DNA of 64,000 nt from Emmonsiellopsis sp. PD_33 (GCA_032988165.1 JANTQF010000030.1:1-64000); one strand, 5' to 3'; positions 25,801 through 39,980 are shown, counted from the first letter of the stretch. A program made the numbers and translations. Notes: generated by a model not told the origin, from the sequence alone.

Positions 25801-26100
25801 CTGAAATGTTAAAATCAATCCAATTTGAAGCTTTTCTATTCTGTTGGATGTGAGGTGAGAGCTGTGTGGGCAATCTAAGAAATAAGGTGTAATTAGATGA
25901 TTATAAGGTGAAGATAGATCTTTTACAGATTTGATGTTATTTTAATACTATTTCTAATAGATCTCCCTTTATCAATCTATCTCATCAGGCATCCCTCCAT
26001 CTGTCACTAGCATATTGAGAGGCTGAATCTTATTCACTTTTCACTTGTATAGCATAGTAACAATCAGATGATGAGATTAAGGAGAAGGCTCAGCTGAATC
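22858..26100 (-). pseudogene. Body A pol (RT, RNase H, integrase)
   Basis: Minus-strand frame ending at TAG 22860-22858. RT active site reads F-M-D-N (about 25216-25205) for the family's FMDD; upstream AYIPLSADAFAEDF and downstream helices match body B. RNase H has a DASK-type motif. Integrase has a GH...C-type zinc region around 23990-23880. The N-terminal limit is approximate because the frame differs from gag-protease by -1 somewhere between protease and RT, as in B. Inactivated by transitions. Confidence 0.78.
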
Positions 26101-26699
26101 ATAGAGAGAAAGGTCATACAGTTAAATGCTATAAACTCAATGAATTTCAGAGACAGGGTGCTGCAAGAAAGGAAATATAGCATATAAGAATAGCTGAAAG
26201 TACTGTCACAGAATAGTAGGAATGTGTGATAGAGATTTCTGAGGCAATTAAATGATAATCTCTAATTAACTGGAGATATTTATCAGCCTCAGATCAGAAA
26301 ATTATGATTAGCTGGATTCTCTCTCATTATTTTTATACAGTAGAATTTCTATCTCACCATTCATCACACTGATGCTACTGACTCTGATTTCATCTCTTTA
26401 CTCATTATTATCATCATAAAGATCAGTCAGACTCAGTACCTCTAGTTTAAAGACTAACACTTGCTGTGAAGATCATTCAGCTGCCTGTCACTATAGTTCC
26501 CTGGAGAATAGCTAAGGAAGGAGATCTGGTTAGTTTTGTCATCTGGGTTGAAAACCATGATAGTGATACCACCCACATTATCTGTCTGTTGCACTAACTG
26601 AGTCACATTTTCATAGGAGCAGCCTAAAATGCACTCATGGGAACCACACTCTAAGATGAAGAAGGTTTGAGGTATAGATATAGATCTAATATAAATCAG

Positions 26700-28910
26700 A
26701 ACATCTTTATAGATTTTAATGATGTTACTATGCTAACCATCAGTGTTAAGAATCAGCTTGAAAGTATCTTTCTGGATGATTAGGCTGAGACTCAGGGTAG
26801 TACTCTTTATCATGCAGTTAATCTCTACCCTGCTGTTAAATATGACTTCAGTCTAACCCTTTCTAATGCTAATAGAAAACTTGATATGGTCAATGAACAT
26901 CAGGTTCTACCAAGAATTATATTTCAAGATATGATGAAAGGGCTGAACAAAGGAGACTCTAATAGATTCTTCCTTAATTATATGCTATTAAACTTCAGCT
27001 GAAAGATTCTGAAAGAATGTCTACTACAGCTGAGCAGAGTAGGCTATAATATTCTTAAGCTGAATTTTAGTGATCTCTTGACACATGATTTTCTCAAAGA
27101 CTGTCTGGGTTGCAGCAGCACAGTTCTCCTTATCTCTCATTTTAGTAGATAGTTTCAGCCCTTTAGGCTTTCTGAGATAGTAGAGGATGATTTTCTTTTG
27201 GATCTCAGGCACTTTAGTTATCTCAGCATTAGGTACAGCTTCATCAATCAGCTGAGTTAGCATTTCTTCCTGTAGTTAGCCATTAAGAAGGGTCTGTAAT
27301 TCATTGGGATCAGATAAAGGCAAGATGATGTTCTTAGCAAATGAAACTGATTTTTAGGAGCCATCTGAATAGCAATCAGCCCTTTGAGAATGGGTGGAAA
27401 GTAGGGCTTTCTCCTTTTCAATTCAGCTAGAGAGTGTAGATCAATTCTTATTCACAGCTAACTTTTTATTCTTACTATTCTCTATAGCAGCCTGAGTAAC
27501 TATCACACTAGCAACCTCTTCTACTTCACTGTCCAAGTCACCTTCTTCTGCACCACTTTCAAACCCAACATCACATATGCTGATAAAATTGACTGCAGGT
27601 AATAGGCTGTCATCAGAGGAAATAAGAATGCTACTATTATTATAGAGTTTTGCTGCTAATAAGATAATGAGAGGTATGAATCTCTACTCAAGAGTATACT
27701 CAATAGTGATAATGTGTGGTTCATACTGATTCATATTGATCTTTAGATTGCACTGCATCATATGTCCATCAAAGTATTTACTCATTCTATTTTAATGGAT
27801 CTTTTCCTGGTCAATTAGCTCATCAATTCAGAGACACTGAGGGAGCATGTAAGAGGAGTTGCTGTAATCCTAACAGGCATGAGGAGGGTAATCATATTGT
27901 AATATACTTCCAGATTAAGGTTAATATGAATCACTAGGGCCACACTGTATCCTATAATAGGAAACATTCATGAGATTTCAAGCAGGATTAATAGATCCCT
28001 GATGGGTGAGAATGCATGACACCACAGCTGATTGTTATATATTTTCCTGCTGTTAGAAATCTGTAATGACTAGTGACAGCATATTCATCTAGTTAATAAG
28101 AGATTCAAGCAAGCTATCATTTAAATTCCTTAAAGCTAAATTAGAAGAAGCAGATAGCACAGAGGGGGCCACTTAAGGTCTCAGCACAGTCAGGGTAGGT
28201 AGATTGAAGACAGGTTGAGTAGGAGACAGCTGAGTAGGTAACATCATATGAGAACTCAGATTAGATGTAATCATCTAGATTATCTTTTCCTTGACTTTCT
28301 GAGATTCAGCTGCAGCTTCACAAACCTTTAAAATCTTCCACTCAGATGGGTTATTTTGATTAAACCTAGCCTTATAAAAAGCCTTCTCATGAACTCCATC
28401 AGGCAGGCCTCATAAGAATAACTGGCAGGCAAGAGATTCCTGAATTTTATTTCAGCTAATTAGTAGCTCAGTGATGGCATGGAATTAACAGCAGAAAGTG
28501 AGAATATCTCAGCTGAAAGATCATTTGAAACTAGACAGAGCATTCAGGTAGATTTGATTATACATCTACTGATGAGCATCATTCTGTTAGAACTCTGATA
28601 CCAGCCTAATCTTAACTTTTATCCAGATTTGCAGGTTCTTCACCAGCCAATCCACATGACCTTGCAGTTCTATAGAGTAATAGTTGTATAATACTGCCAA
28701 GGCTTCATTCTTAGGAATATAGTGCAGCTTCAGCACAGCATCAAACTAGTTGACAAACTGAGTGACATCCTTCCTATCAAAAGAGGGGGCTTCAAGGGAT
28801 TTAAGAACCAGTATGAGCATGATAAGCTACTAATAAACCATTTCACTTTCAGAAGGTAAGGCACTGCTAGGTGTAGGTAGGCCTGATGAGGAATTAGTAG
28901 AGCCAGACAT
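26700..28910 (-). pseudogene. Body A gag and protease
   Basis: Starts at ATG 28910 within the family-typical N-terminus. Gag carries a degenerate CCHC knuckle near 27880 (first Cys kept, second now Tyr, His now Tyr). The retropepsin site near 26850 reads Asn-Ser-Arg where Asp-Ser-Gly is expected, followed by VEINCMIKS. HECIL near 26635 is the usual protease C-terminal motif. Same frame and layout as body B. Confidence 0.75.
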
Positions 28911-29439
28911 CTTCTTACTGTTGATCTCAATTTTTGATGGCAGAGCTGATGCTTTTCCTGACTGAGTTCAATAATATGCAATGGAGTCCAACTGAGCATA
29001 CTTAGGAGACATATATTGATGGAGAAATGAATAGACAAGCAACTCTCATTCACAAATGAGAAATAGGTCAATAATGATGGTAATATCTATATCTTTTTAC
29101 AGGTAGAGGTTCAGAGACTCAAGGAAGAGAAGAAACTGCAAGATCTACTATAGATTTTTCTTCTCATTAGAGTCTATATTTGTTGAGGAACAGCTTGATG
29201 GATTTAATAGTTCAGCAAGTCCATTCTTCAAAGTTTTCTTCTGACAGTATTACTATTAGCACAGTCATAAGGCTGTGGGCCTACTCCAACTAAATGGGCC
29301 TATCACAAACTGAAATAAGAGAATTGTATTGAGCAACACACTCAACAAAAGAAAAGGAAAAAGGGGAAAGAAACTCAGCATAGTTATCTGTATCAATACT
29401 ACTATCTATTCATCCATTCATGTTTCTAATTGTGCACAC

Positions 29440-29760
29440 TAAAGCAGGGACAGAGTATACATATCAGGCAGCACCAAATAGAGCAGCAGCAAACACAAGA
29501 AAAGAACTGATATCAATGTCAAAGCAGAGGAATGTATTGGCAATCTATAGTACAAAACAACATAATAATAGAATGATAAGGTAACACACAAAAGAAACAA
29601 AAAATCTATCTCAAAGAAGCATATACATGCATGAGAAAACTATGAATGAAACAGATGATGTCTCACAACAAAAGGAAAATATCTATCTTTATAGCTGTGC
29701 TTGGCAGCAAAAAAGCCTCAGCAAAAAATTGATTCAACCCAACAGCAGATCCTCACCATA
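29440..29760 (-). repeat. LTR2, shared by bodies A and B
   Basis: 321 bp. It is at once the 5' LTR of body A and the 3' LTR of body B, with no TSD at its borders. Starts TAAAGCAGGG and ends CTCACCATA on the plus strand, a more mutated version of LTR1/LTR3. Confidence 0.88.
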
Positions 29761-30782
29761 TATCTCCTCTCCCTTCAATTCATCAACCCAGTAAATAGAA
29801 GAATGACTTAGCATCACAGCAAGGGCAGCAGCTCTAAATATATTGTCCCAAAATCAATTTAACTATATCATCTTAAAGTCAGCTAATAAGTAGCCACACA
29901 CTGTATATCAGATCATCTGTTTGCAAGAAAGCAGCCACACTGAGGCTGCAAGGCAAGGAGGTAAGGCTAGAGATGAATGGGCAAGTCAGCAACAGTAAAG
30001 CTCTTCCTGGGCTGCAGTAAATGCAGCTGGCATTTTTAGGTAGAGGCCCAGATAGGATAGTTCATCAATAGCTTGAACTATAGAATTGTGGGGTAGCAGC
30101 CCCCATGGCCAGGAATAGAGATAGAAGCTGAAACAGGATTGACAAGAGGTTTCTAGATGAGGGGAGGGTAGAGCATGGCCCTAGGATGTGTAAACTACTG
30201 GGCAGAAGTGAGGCCCAGAGAAATGAATGGGCAGGTTAGTAATAAAGGAAGGGCATATCCTAAGTAGGCAGGGCAGCCTGCAAGTGCATGACTTTATACT
30301 GACAATCTTATACATGATAAGATCCACAGTCCCATCACAAGAGGAGTGTCACACTTATATGGTAGATGAAGAGAGGGGCAGGATAGCTGATAATAGGTGG
30401 CAATAAAGATTGAGGCAAGTAGCACAGGCAATAAAGAAGAAAGAAATACAAGGAAAATAGAGAGTAGAGAGAAAGAAAACACAACAGGTAAAATCAGCAG
30501 TAGAAGGCATAGAGCAAGATATATACAGATGAGTAAGTATAGAAAGGAAAGTAGACACAGTAAGAATAATAAACACAGAGCAGCAGCAGACTATGCATAG
30601 AAAATAAAAGAAACTAAGGAAGATATAAAGGAAATATAGAGGAAGCAATCTGAGTAACATGACAAGGAAAAAAAAACATACACTAGTAGCAGCAAGGGTG
30701 GCAACTACAGCAGAACAGCAGGCTCTGATTGGCCAAAACATTTCCCAGTCCTGAGGCAGGAAATCATAATTAGCTGAATCAA
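29761..30782 (-). other. Body B 3' untranslated stretch and polypurine tract
   Basis: Begins with the complement of the purine tract (TATCTCCTCTCCC) next to LTR2. The rest is low-complexity, purine-rich on plus, and holds a 128-residue hydrophobic minus-strand frame (30355-30741) that I regard as compositional. No gene called. Confidence 0.5.
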
Positions 30783-33488
30783 CTAGCTGATATCTATCTC
30801 CTCACAACTATGAACTGGGATCTCAATGACATCTCCTTCTACAGCTACACAGTCATCAACAATAGAATTAAGAGGAATATTATTATAGTAGTAGTAAAAG
30901 AAACTCTACTAGCTGAACAGCTGTTTCTTAGCATTCATCATAGTTGTAAAGGTATGAACTGCAGCCCCCATAGCTCTCTTATGCCAGGCTAGAATATAAT
31001 TCTTAACTGGCCAATTAGGCATCAGGCTAAAAAGAATCTGCTACTCTCTTCAGACTAAAGAATCATCTTATCACTAATATTCAATTAAAGCTTCAGAAAG
31101 TACATCAAGACCTGTCATAGCTACAGTAGTAGGAAAGTGATAAGGAATGCTGCCATACAGAATAGGCAGGCTAGAGGGTGTTACAGGTCCATAAATGAGG
31201 TCTCAATTTACCTGCAAGAGCTACTCTCATGTATTACTCTCTGAAACTTCTAAAGACTTACTATCTTTCTGAATTCTAATAAACCACAGAAGCATCATTC
31301 TCCACTCAATCATAGTCAAGCTAGTACTCCCATGGGGAATGTGCAGCATGATGATTCACACATCTCCCTATTTATAAGAAATAGTCTTCTAGCTAGTCTT
31401 GAAATCCCATAAATTTTAATCAGTGAGTATCTATAGGGAGACATTCTAAATAATTCTATCATTCAGAAATCTTCTTTTATAAAGTCAGCAATTCCACTCA
31501 GAGACATAGTAATACATGTTAGGAATTATAGTCATGCAGTTTGCATGATCCTTATTTATCATGCTAATAGACTTTTAAATCATATTCACATCATGGTTTT
31601 CCTCAGCAAGGTGCTAAATGTTGACATTAATATGTTAGAAAAATATGCTATCCCCCTTTCTAACAAACTTGATATAATAAGGATAGGAGATAAGCCTCAT
31701 CTAGTGATCCAGACAAAGAGTGATATACCAGGCATAGTAAATCAGGTTCTAGCAAATTATCTGCTAAATAATTCTATGAAGCATCATGTAGAGTCACCCC
31801 AGCAACTTCTGATCCTTTCACTGATGGAACAAGTATATATTCTATTCATACATCACCATCTTTCCAAGTGTGTTGTATGCAGCAGGTATATTTCCCACAG
31901 CCATCTCCATCCAGAGCCAGAAGAAAATCAGAAGAGATAAAGAGCCATCTACACCTCAGTCATTTAGTACAAGGTTTATATTTATACTTTCCAGGCTAAG
32001 GTTCTTCAACATGCTTGCCTAGTTCAGCAGAGCAATGAAAGGGAGAGTAGCATGCTTCATATAATATATCTAAAGAAGATCCTCTGGGCAGGCAGGGCAG
32101 CACCCTTTGCAAAAATAATGAAAAGTGCTATTAGTAGTGTGGATCTGACCAAGATTTCTGCAGCTATTAATGACAGCCTCAAGCCTGGATGTCAAAGCTG
32201 CCTGGTCTAAACTCTAAGTCAGCAAATTAATTTTCCCTCCAAGATTGACAGCATGGTGATAGCACAAAGAAAAAAAGAATAATAGCTTTATAAGTTAATT
32301 TAGAAGCTTGACAAGCTAGCTATCATTCAGCTCCTTCACATCATTGAGCTGAGCTTTCAAGGTAGGCTTGACATTCTAATAATACATACATCTGTGATGG
32401 TTAGTCTCCTAACACTTTTCAACAGCTTTAGCAACATCAGAATCCTTCTTGTTAGCACCTTGATTCTCAAGCTCTGCCATTTCTTCTGGTAACAGGCTGG
32501 TAAAACAGGAGAGGCTAACATTGAATAGGGAGGTAGCTATCAATGAAACTGATTGGCCAGAGACATATCATGGGTGAGGAGCAGGTAAAACAGGGCCAGG
32601 GTTTCAAGAGGTATCAGGCAAGAAAGTAGAAGAGGACATGAGAATTAATCCAGAATGATAGTAATTATCCTGAGGAGAGTGAGGAGAAGGTAGAGATATT
32701 TGACTAGTCATATGGGAATCATATAGTAAAGCTGGAGGAGGCTGATGCTGAAGATTTCAAGAGGGTGGAGATAAAAGAATTAATGGGTAAGAATTAGTAG
32801 GTACAGAAAGAGATAGTGAGGTATCTACAGTAAGAATTCCATTAGAACCAACATAAAGCTCAGTAGTATGAATGGCTTCCATATTTAACTCAGAGCTAAT
32901 AAAATCTGGCCTTAAGGTATTCTCAAGGTCTGAAAGCATTAGTTCCTTGTGAAGCTTTTTATCTTTCTCAGGATTTTGAGACAACTAAATTCACATCACC
33001 TAATTGATTCTCCCCACTACAGATGGATAATTATAATTCCTTATAAGAATCACTGTATATTTACACTATTTATTCTTCTTCAGCATTAGCTAGAATTCAT
33101 TAGTAATAGCCTTCCCTCAGTATTTCACACAAGTTTTATACCCTTCCAAAGTATAATTTCAGTAAACCCTGACTGTCTCTACCACACAATAGATCTTCAC
33201 TGTCTGATGATGGAAGTCAGCTTCAGACACTACTACTTATTAGATCTCATCCTTCTTCATCCATTCAAAATATGCAGTAACCTCCTCCTCTCTATCTTCA
33301 TGCCTACTCATAATCAGATTGGTAATTTCACACTGAACTTGATAGCACAGAGCTGCATATCTGTCAAGAGTATCAATATACTTCCAAATCTCTCTGATGG
33401 TTGACAACTTTTTCTTCCCATGCTCAATCAAGGCAAGGGAGTTAGTGAGCTTCAGGGCCAGGGCATGCAGATTTTGGTGATTCAACAT
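30783..33488 (-). pseudogene. Body B ORF2 (902 codons, downstream of integrase)
   Basis: ATG 33488 (MLNHQNLHALALKLTNSLAL) to TAG 30783-30785, 2706 nt, exactly as long as its copy in A. Long open stretches remain (33240-33488, 32757-32984). Features: N-terminal helices with many charged residues, a Pro/Ser-rich middle with SLPSPHSPQDN (about 32690), a CWETGHHRC-like fragment (about 32415), and a C-terminal segment with NYILAWHKRAMGAAVHTFTT (about 31000-30940). Conservation of frame and length across two decayed copies argues that it was a real protein. I do not recognise it. Confidence 0.68.
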
Positions 33489-33927
33489 TTTACAGGAAGG
33501 AAGTGAGGGAAATCATAGATATAGCACTATCATGTGTTGGTGTAGGTTGATTCAAGAGTGAGACTGAGATATCTATAATGATGATGAGGGAAAAGTGGAG
33601 AGGAACACAGAGCAGAGCACACTCTTATGGTTTTTTAAATGTAAGATGCAAAGGTAGCCACAGCTGGTAAAATAAGAGAGGGAGAAAGGCATACTGCTAT
33701 AAATGAAAGAAACAAAGAAAACTGCAAAGGAATGTAAAGGTATATTTAGATTCTAGCATACCACTCATGTCAGCATTTAAACTGCAAAGAGGCAACTAAT
33801 AAAGGAAAAAAAAAACTAACAAGTAGATACAGTCAAATAAAGGAAATAAAGAAAAATGAATGAAATAAGGAAATAAACATAGCAGTCAGATAATGACTGT
33901 AAAATCTTTATTATGAGGAATTAGAGA

Positions 33928-36900
33928 CTACAAAGCATTCTCTCCCCCACCCACATCTTCTTTCTTCTCACTATTATCCTCCATCAGATCTGCATTATCC
34001 AACATCACCAGCATTTGATCATTATAAAGGTAAAATTTCTTTATCTAGTTACCCACAGTGATGTTGCAGAATAGTGTGCTATCTAGCTCTTCAAGGTAGT
34101 AAGTATCTTTCTTATGGTTTATCTCCCACACATAATACAGACCCAACCATCAGAAGTTAAGTTTGACAAAATAGGATGTTTCTATTTTAATGTCATGTAG
34201 AAGAACAAGATCTCCCACCTGAACTAAATCACACACTAATCACTTGATTTCATTAAATAGATCCCAATTTTTCTCTTATGCACACTGCAGGTGAAAGGCT
34301 ACCTCCTCCAGGTCCTCATTCCATCTCTCTAACTGTTAAATCTATATGTATATCAAGTCAGCACAAGAGCAAATAGTGTGCCATGGAAGCATTTGCCACA
34401 TCAGGACTTCAAGCTCAACAGGAAGGATAGTATTATAGCTGTATTACAGACAGAACAGCATCTCACCAGTTGATTGCTAAATGAAGATATAATTTACTCA
34501 TAATGCTAAGTGAAAATGATTAACTCAATTCCTCCCATCTGCAGTAAGCTTTGCCAGCACATCTAAAATAAGGTAGTGACTACATTCAATTATGCCATTC
34601 ACTTTCATATTGTACAGCAAAATCATTATCTGCCTGATATAATACTTGACAGTGAGAATCCTAGTTCATTTCTGATTTTTAGGCCCATCATCACACATTA
34701 TTTCCCAGAAACAACCATATTAGCATATGATATTTTTATAAATAAACTGGGCTACATGTTCAGCTTTAGCATGAGTAAGGGGCTGGCCTTCAACCCAGCC
34801 AGTAAGGTCATTCTGAGTAATAACTGCACATGATTTCCTCTGGTTCTTCAGAAACTTGACAACATTGATATACTACTTATCTTATAGATAGTTGCAGTGA
34901 GTTGGATACAGCAGCTCTTTAAGGTAGTCATTTTCCTGGAACTGACACTTACAGCATCTCTTGCAATATGCCTTGACATCAGTGAACAGGCCTTCCCACT
35001 AATATTACTAAGAGACCTTATGATTAGTTGCCTCACAACCTTTATGGCCCAACTTGTTATATATCTAAGCAATAATTTTCTTCTGCTTATCCAGATCATC
35101 TACCACACACCTCAGTGGAATCTCTTTACCTAACCAGTAAAATAGATGTTGCCCATGTATCACATAGTTTAGTGCATACTTGTGCTATTTCAGGAAAACC
35201 TTATAAGGAATATCATTAGGCCACTTCAAGGTTATAAGATATTTGGTAATTAATTCACTGCAGTTAGAATAGGATAATGAAAGAATACAGGATTCTTCAC
35301 TATCAGCATCATTAGGAATATTGAAGTTAGGGATAGTGGCAGAAGCCATACTAATACAATTAAGCTCTATCTCAATGAATTTATTAATATTCTGATTCTC
35401 AGGTACCTCACTATTAGTAGGCAGCTATCAAGAAAGGCCATCAGCAGCACTATGAATCTATCCAGAAACATAACAAACATCAAAATCAAACATCTAAATT
35501 CAGGCAAGCCAGTTAGTTATTAGAGCACCAGAAAGATCAGTAGCTATTCAGTTGAGCTGAGCAATCAAGGTTTTCACATTAGTTTCAAAAATGAAGTGAA
35601 TACTATACAGGTAATATTAGCATTTCTTTAATATTTTAAGAATGGCTCAGTATTCTCATTTTCCTACATCATACTTTACTTCCATCAGGCTTTAAATCCC
35701 ACTCTCATATTAGCAGGGATGAAGCTTCCTATTCCCAACATCTCACTAGCTCAGTATTCCTCCCTAGTTATATTTACTGGCATCAGTTGCAACCATAATA
35801 TCTCCAGCACCTTCAGAATAATCAATGCAGCACAGAGCAGGGGCAGTCATTAGTGTCATCTTCAGGACTGACATGGCATTCAATTGCTTAGGTCTTCAGA
35901 TGAAAAAGGCATTTTTCTTGAATAGCAAATAGATTGGGTTGGAAATGAGGGCAAAGTTCAGGATCCAGATGCAATAATATACACAAACACTAATAAAGGC
36001 ACAAGCTCCAGAGATCTCAGTTGATTCAGGCCATTCAATGATTTTGATAATTTTGGTGGTCTCAGAGTAGCACTCATTAGCATCAACAACATATTCAATG
36101 AGAATCATGCTAGAGTAGCTAAACTCAGATTTTGCAACCTGGATGCATGTGTTCAAGAGCTCAATGCTGATCAGGGTCTGATCCAGATTTTGAAGATACT
36201 CTAAAACAAATCAGTAAATTTCTAATATGACCTCCTCATTATTGTACTGAGATCACAGACCTTTTACATTAATGTCATCCATGAAATTATCTGCCTGATG
36301 AGGAATGTTCAAATAGAGAATGTGAGCTATGACTTGGCAGAAGGTAGTAATAGAATTCATGGCACCCTGCAGTAATGTTATCTGATGAAGAAGGTCAATC
36401 AGAGTTTGAAAGGTAGTCATGTTGCAGCTATCCTCATGCAAAGTGATCTAATTGTATTCAGAAAAGAAATCTATCATACTGATAATAACTTGCCCAGTAA
36501 AATCTTCTGTAAAAGCATTAGCACTGAGAGAGATATAGGCATCCCAAACTGTAACAGCATTCATATCTATACAGATATTGATAATTCAGTATTTCCCAGA
36601 CTCTTTCTTCTTGATGAGGAACCATTTATTCCAATATGAATTATAATAATGTTTAAAGATACTAGAATCAATTTACTCACAAAGCATTTCTATAACTGTC
36701 AGCAGCAATTTTCAAGGAATAGAAAACTCAGGGGCTTACCACACTTCATACTCAACAGTATGAATCTTAATTGGTGGAGAGACCTCTTCAGCTAGTTTTC
36801 TACAATCACTGAAGCTCCATACTAATATTTTTTCCTATCTAAGTAGGATCTCAATCAGCAGCTTACACTTCTGAGGCATTAAGATCAATCCAATTTGAAG

Positions 36901-37330
36901 CTTTTCTATTCTATCAGGCATGAAGTGAGAGCCACACAGGCAATTTAAGAAATAAGGCATGATTAGGTGATCATAAGGTAAAGGCAGATTCTTTACAGAT
37001 TTAATGTTATCTTAATATCATTTCTGATGAATCTCTCTTCATCAATCTGTTTTACCAGGCATCCCTCCATCTATCATTAGCATATTAAGAGGCTGAATCT
37101 TATCTACTTTTCACTTGTACAGTATGATAACAATTAGGTGATGAGATTGAGAAGAAGGCTCAGCAGAATTATAGAGAGGAAGGTCATGCAGTTGAATGCT
37201 ACAAACTCAATAAATTTCAGAGATAGGATACTACAAGAAAGGAAATATAGCATGCAAGGATGATTGAAAGTACTGTCACAGAATGATAGAAACACACAGT
37301 AGAGATTTCTGAGGCAATTAAATAGTAGCC
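33928..37330 (-). pseudogene. Body B pol (RT, RNase H, integrase)
   Basis: Minus frame ending TAG 33930-33928. RT: KYRIIN-type region, then LQGAMNS and F-M-D-D at 36285-36274, followed by INVKG, typical of a fungal Ty3/gypsy clade. RT thumb/RNase H: GACAFISVCVYYCIWI at about 36000, IDYSEGAGDIMVATDASK near 35800. Integrase: zinc region GHKGCEATNHK...AYCKRCCKCQ at about 35060-34930, then DLTGWVE near 34800 and CDDGPKNQ near 34710. No chromodomain seen. The frame differs by -1 from gag-protease, in both A and B. Confidence 0.85.
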
Positions 37331-37699
37331 TCTGATTGACTGAAGGTATTTATTAGTCCCAGACTGAGAAATTATGATTGGCTGGATTCCCTCTTATCAC
37401 TCTTATACAGCAGAATTTCTACCCCACTATCTATCATACTAATACTACTGACTCTGACTTCATCTCTTTACTCATTACTACCATCACAAAGATCAGTCAG
37501 ACTTAGTACCTCTAGTTTAAAGACTGACACTTGCCATGAAGATCATCCAGCTGCCTGTCACCATAATCTCCTGGAGAATAGCTAAGGAAGGAGATCTAGT
37601 TAGTTTCATTATCTGGGTTAAAAATCATAATAGTGACACCACCAACATTATCTGTCTGTCACACTAACCAAGTCATATTTTCATAGGGACAGTCTAGAA

Positions 37700-39980
37700 T
37701 GCACTCATGGGAACCATACTCTAGAATGAAGAAGGTTTGAGGTATAGATATAGATCCAATACAAACTGGGACATTCTTATAGATTCTAATAATATTACTG
37801 TGCTGACTATCAGCACTAAAAATCAGCTTAAGAGCATCTTTCTAGATGATCAGGTCAAAACTCAAGGTAGTACTTTTCACCATGCAGTTGATCTCTGCCC
37901 TACCATCAAATATGACTTCAGTCCAACCCTTTTCAATGCTAATAGAAAACTTGATATGGCTAATAGACACTAGATTCCACCAAGAATCATATTCCAAGAC
38001 ATGGTGAGAGAGCTGAATAAAGGAGACTCTAATAGATTCCTTCTCAATCATATGTTGCTGAACTTCAGCTGAAAGATTCTGAAAGAATGTCTGCTGCAGC
38101 TGAGTAAAGCAGGTTATAATATTCTTAAGCTGAATTCTCATGATCTCTTAACACATAATCTTCTTAAAGACAGTCTGGGTTATAGCAGCACAGTTCTCCT
38201 TATCCTTCATTTCAATAGAGAGCTTGAGGCCTTTAGATTTTCTGGGACAGTAAAGAATGATTTTCTTCTGAATCTTAGGCACTTCAGCTATCTCAGCATC
38301 AGGCACAGCTTTATCAATCAGCTGAGTCAGCATTTCTTTCTGCAGTTAACCATCAAGAAGGGTCTGTGATTCATTGGGATCAGATAAAGGCAAAATGATG
38401 TCCTCAGTAAATGAAATTAATTTTTGGGAGCCATCTGAATAGCAACCAGCCCTTTGAGAATGAGTGGAAGGTAGGGCTTTCTCCTTTTCAATCCAGTTAG
38501 AGAGTGTAGATCAATTCTTATTAGTAGCTGACTCTTTACTCTTACTATTTCCTACAGCAGCCTGAGTAATTATCATACTAGTAACCTCTTTCACTTTACT
38601 GCCTGAGTTGCCTTCTTCTGCACTGCTTTCAAACCCAACATCACATATGCTAATAAAATTGACTGCAGGTAATAAGCTACTATCAGAGGAAATAAGAATG
38701 CTATCATCATTGCAGAGTTTTACTACTAATAGGATAATGAGAGGCACAGATCTCTACTTAAAGGCACACTCAATGATGATAATGTGTGGTTCATACTAAT
38801 TCATATTAATTTTTAAGTCATATTACATCACATGTCCATCAAAGTATTCACCCATTCTATTTCAATGGATCTTTCCCTGGTCAATCAGCTCATCAATTCA
38901 GAGACACTGAGGAAGCATGTGAGAGAAGTTGCCATAACCCTAATAGACATAAGGAGGGCAATCATATTATGACATACTTCCAGATCAAGATTAATATGAA
39001 CCATCAGGACTACACTGCATTCTATAATAGGAAATGTTCATAAGATCTCAAGCAGGATTAATAGATCCTTGATGGGTGAGAATACATGACACCACAGCTG
39101 ATTATTATATATTCTCCTGCTGTTGGAAACCTGCAATGGCCAGCAACAGCACATTCATCTAGTTGACAAGAGATTCAAGCAAGCTGTCATTTAAATTCCT
39201 TGGAGCTGAATCAGAAGAAGTAGACAGCACAGAGAGAGCCACTTGAGGTCTCAGTACAGTTAGGATAGGTAGATTGAAGATAGATTGAGTAGGAGGCAGC
39301 TGAGTGGGCAGCATTATATGAGAACTCAGGTCAGATATAATCATTTAGGTCATCTTTTCCTTGACTTCCTGAGATTTAACTGTAGCTTTACAAACCTTTG
39401 AAATCTTCCACTCAGATGAATTGTTTTGGTCAAACCTAGCCTTATAAAAAGCCTTCTCATGAACTCTATCAGGCAGGCCTCATAAGAACAACTAGCAGGC
39501 AAGAGATTTCTGAATTTCATTTCAGCTAATTAGTAGCTCAGTGATAGCATGAAATTAACAGTAGAAAGTGAGAATGTCTCAGCTGGAAGATCATTTGAAA
39601 CTAGATAGGGCATTCAAATAAATTTAGTTGTACATCTACTAATAAGCATCATCCTGCCAGAACTCTGATACTAACCTGACCTTGACTTTTATCCAGATTT
39701 GCAGATTCTTCACCAGCCAATCCACATGATCTTATAGTTCTATAAAGTAATAGTTGCATAATATTACTAAGGCTTCATCCTTAGGAACATAGTGCAGCTT
39801 CAGCACAGCATCAAACTGGTTGACAAACTGAGTGACATCCTTCCCATCAAAAGAGAGGGCTCTAAGAGATTCAGAAACCAGTATGAGCATGACAAGCTAC
39901 TAATAAATCATTCCACTTTCAGGAGGCAAGGCACTACTAGGCATAGGCAGGCCTGATGAGGAATTGGTAGAGCTGAACAT
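37700..39980 (-). pseudogene. Body B gag and protease
   Basis: ATG 39980 (MFSSTNSSSGLPMPSSALPP). Gag has FDGKDVTQFVNQFD near 39830, a motif common in this gypsy clade, and a degenerate CCHC knuckle near 38905-38950 (GYGNFSHMLPQC retained). Protease: IFDGRAEINCMVKS around 37907, where Asp-Ser-Gly is altered, then LEYGSHECIL near 37710. One frame from 39980 to about 37700, interrupted only by transition-type stops. Confidence 0.8.

Noticed and set aside
30355..30741. Hydrophobic 128-residue minus-strand frame resembling a membrane protein (also 19124-19598)
   Set aside because: It comes from a purine-rich untranslated stretch read as pyrimidine-rich codons (Phe, Leu, Ser); the frame is not kept between A and B.
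31545..31940. 131-codon plus-strand frame, partly shared by 20464-20664
   Set aside because: It is antisense to ORF2 of the A/B family, whose frame is preserved over 2706 nt in both copies. The plus-strand frame is best seen as its shadow in low-stop sequence.
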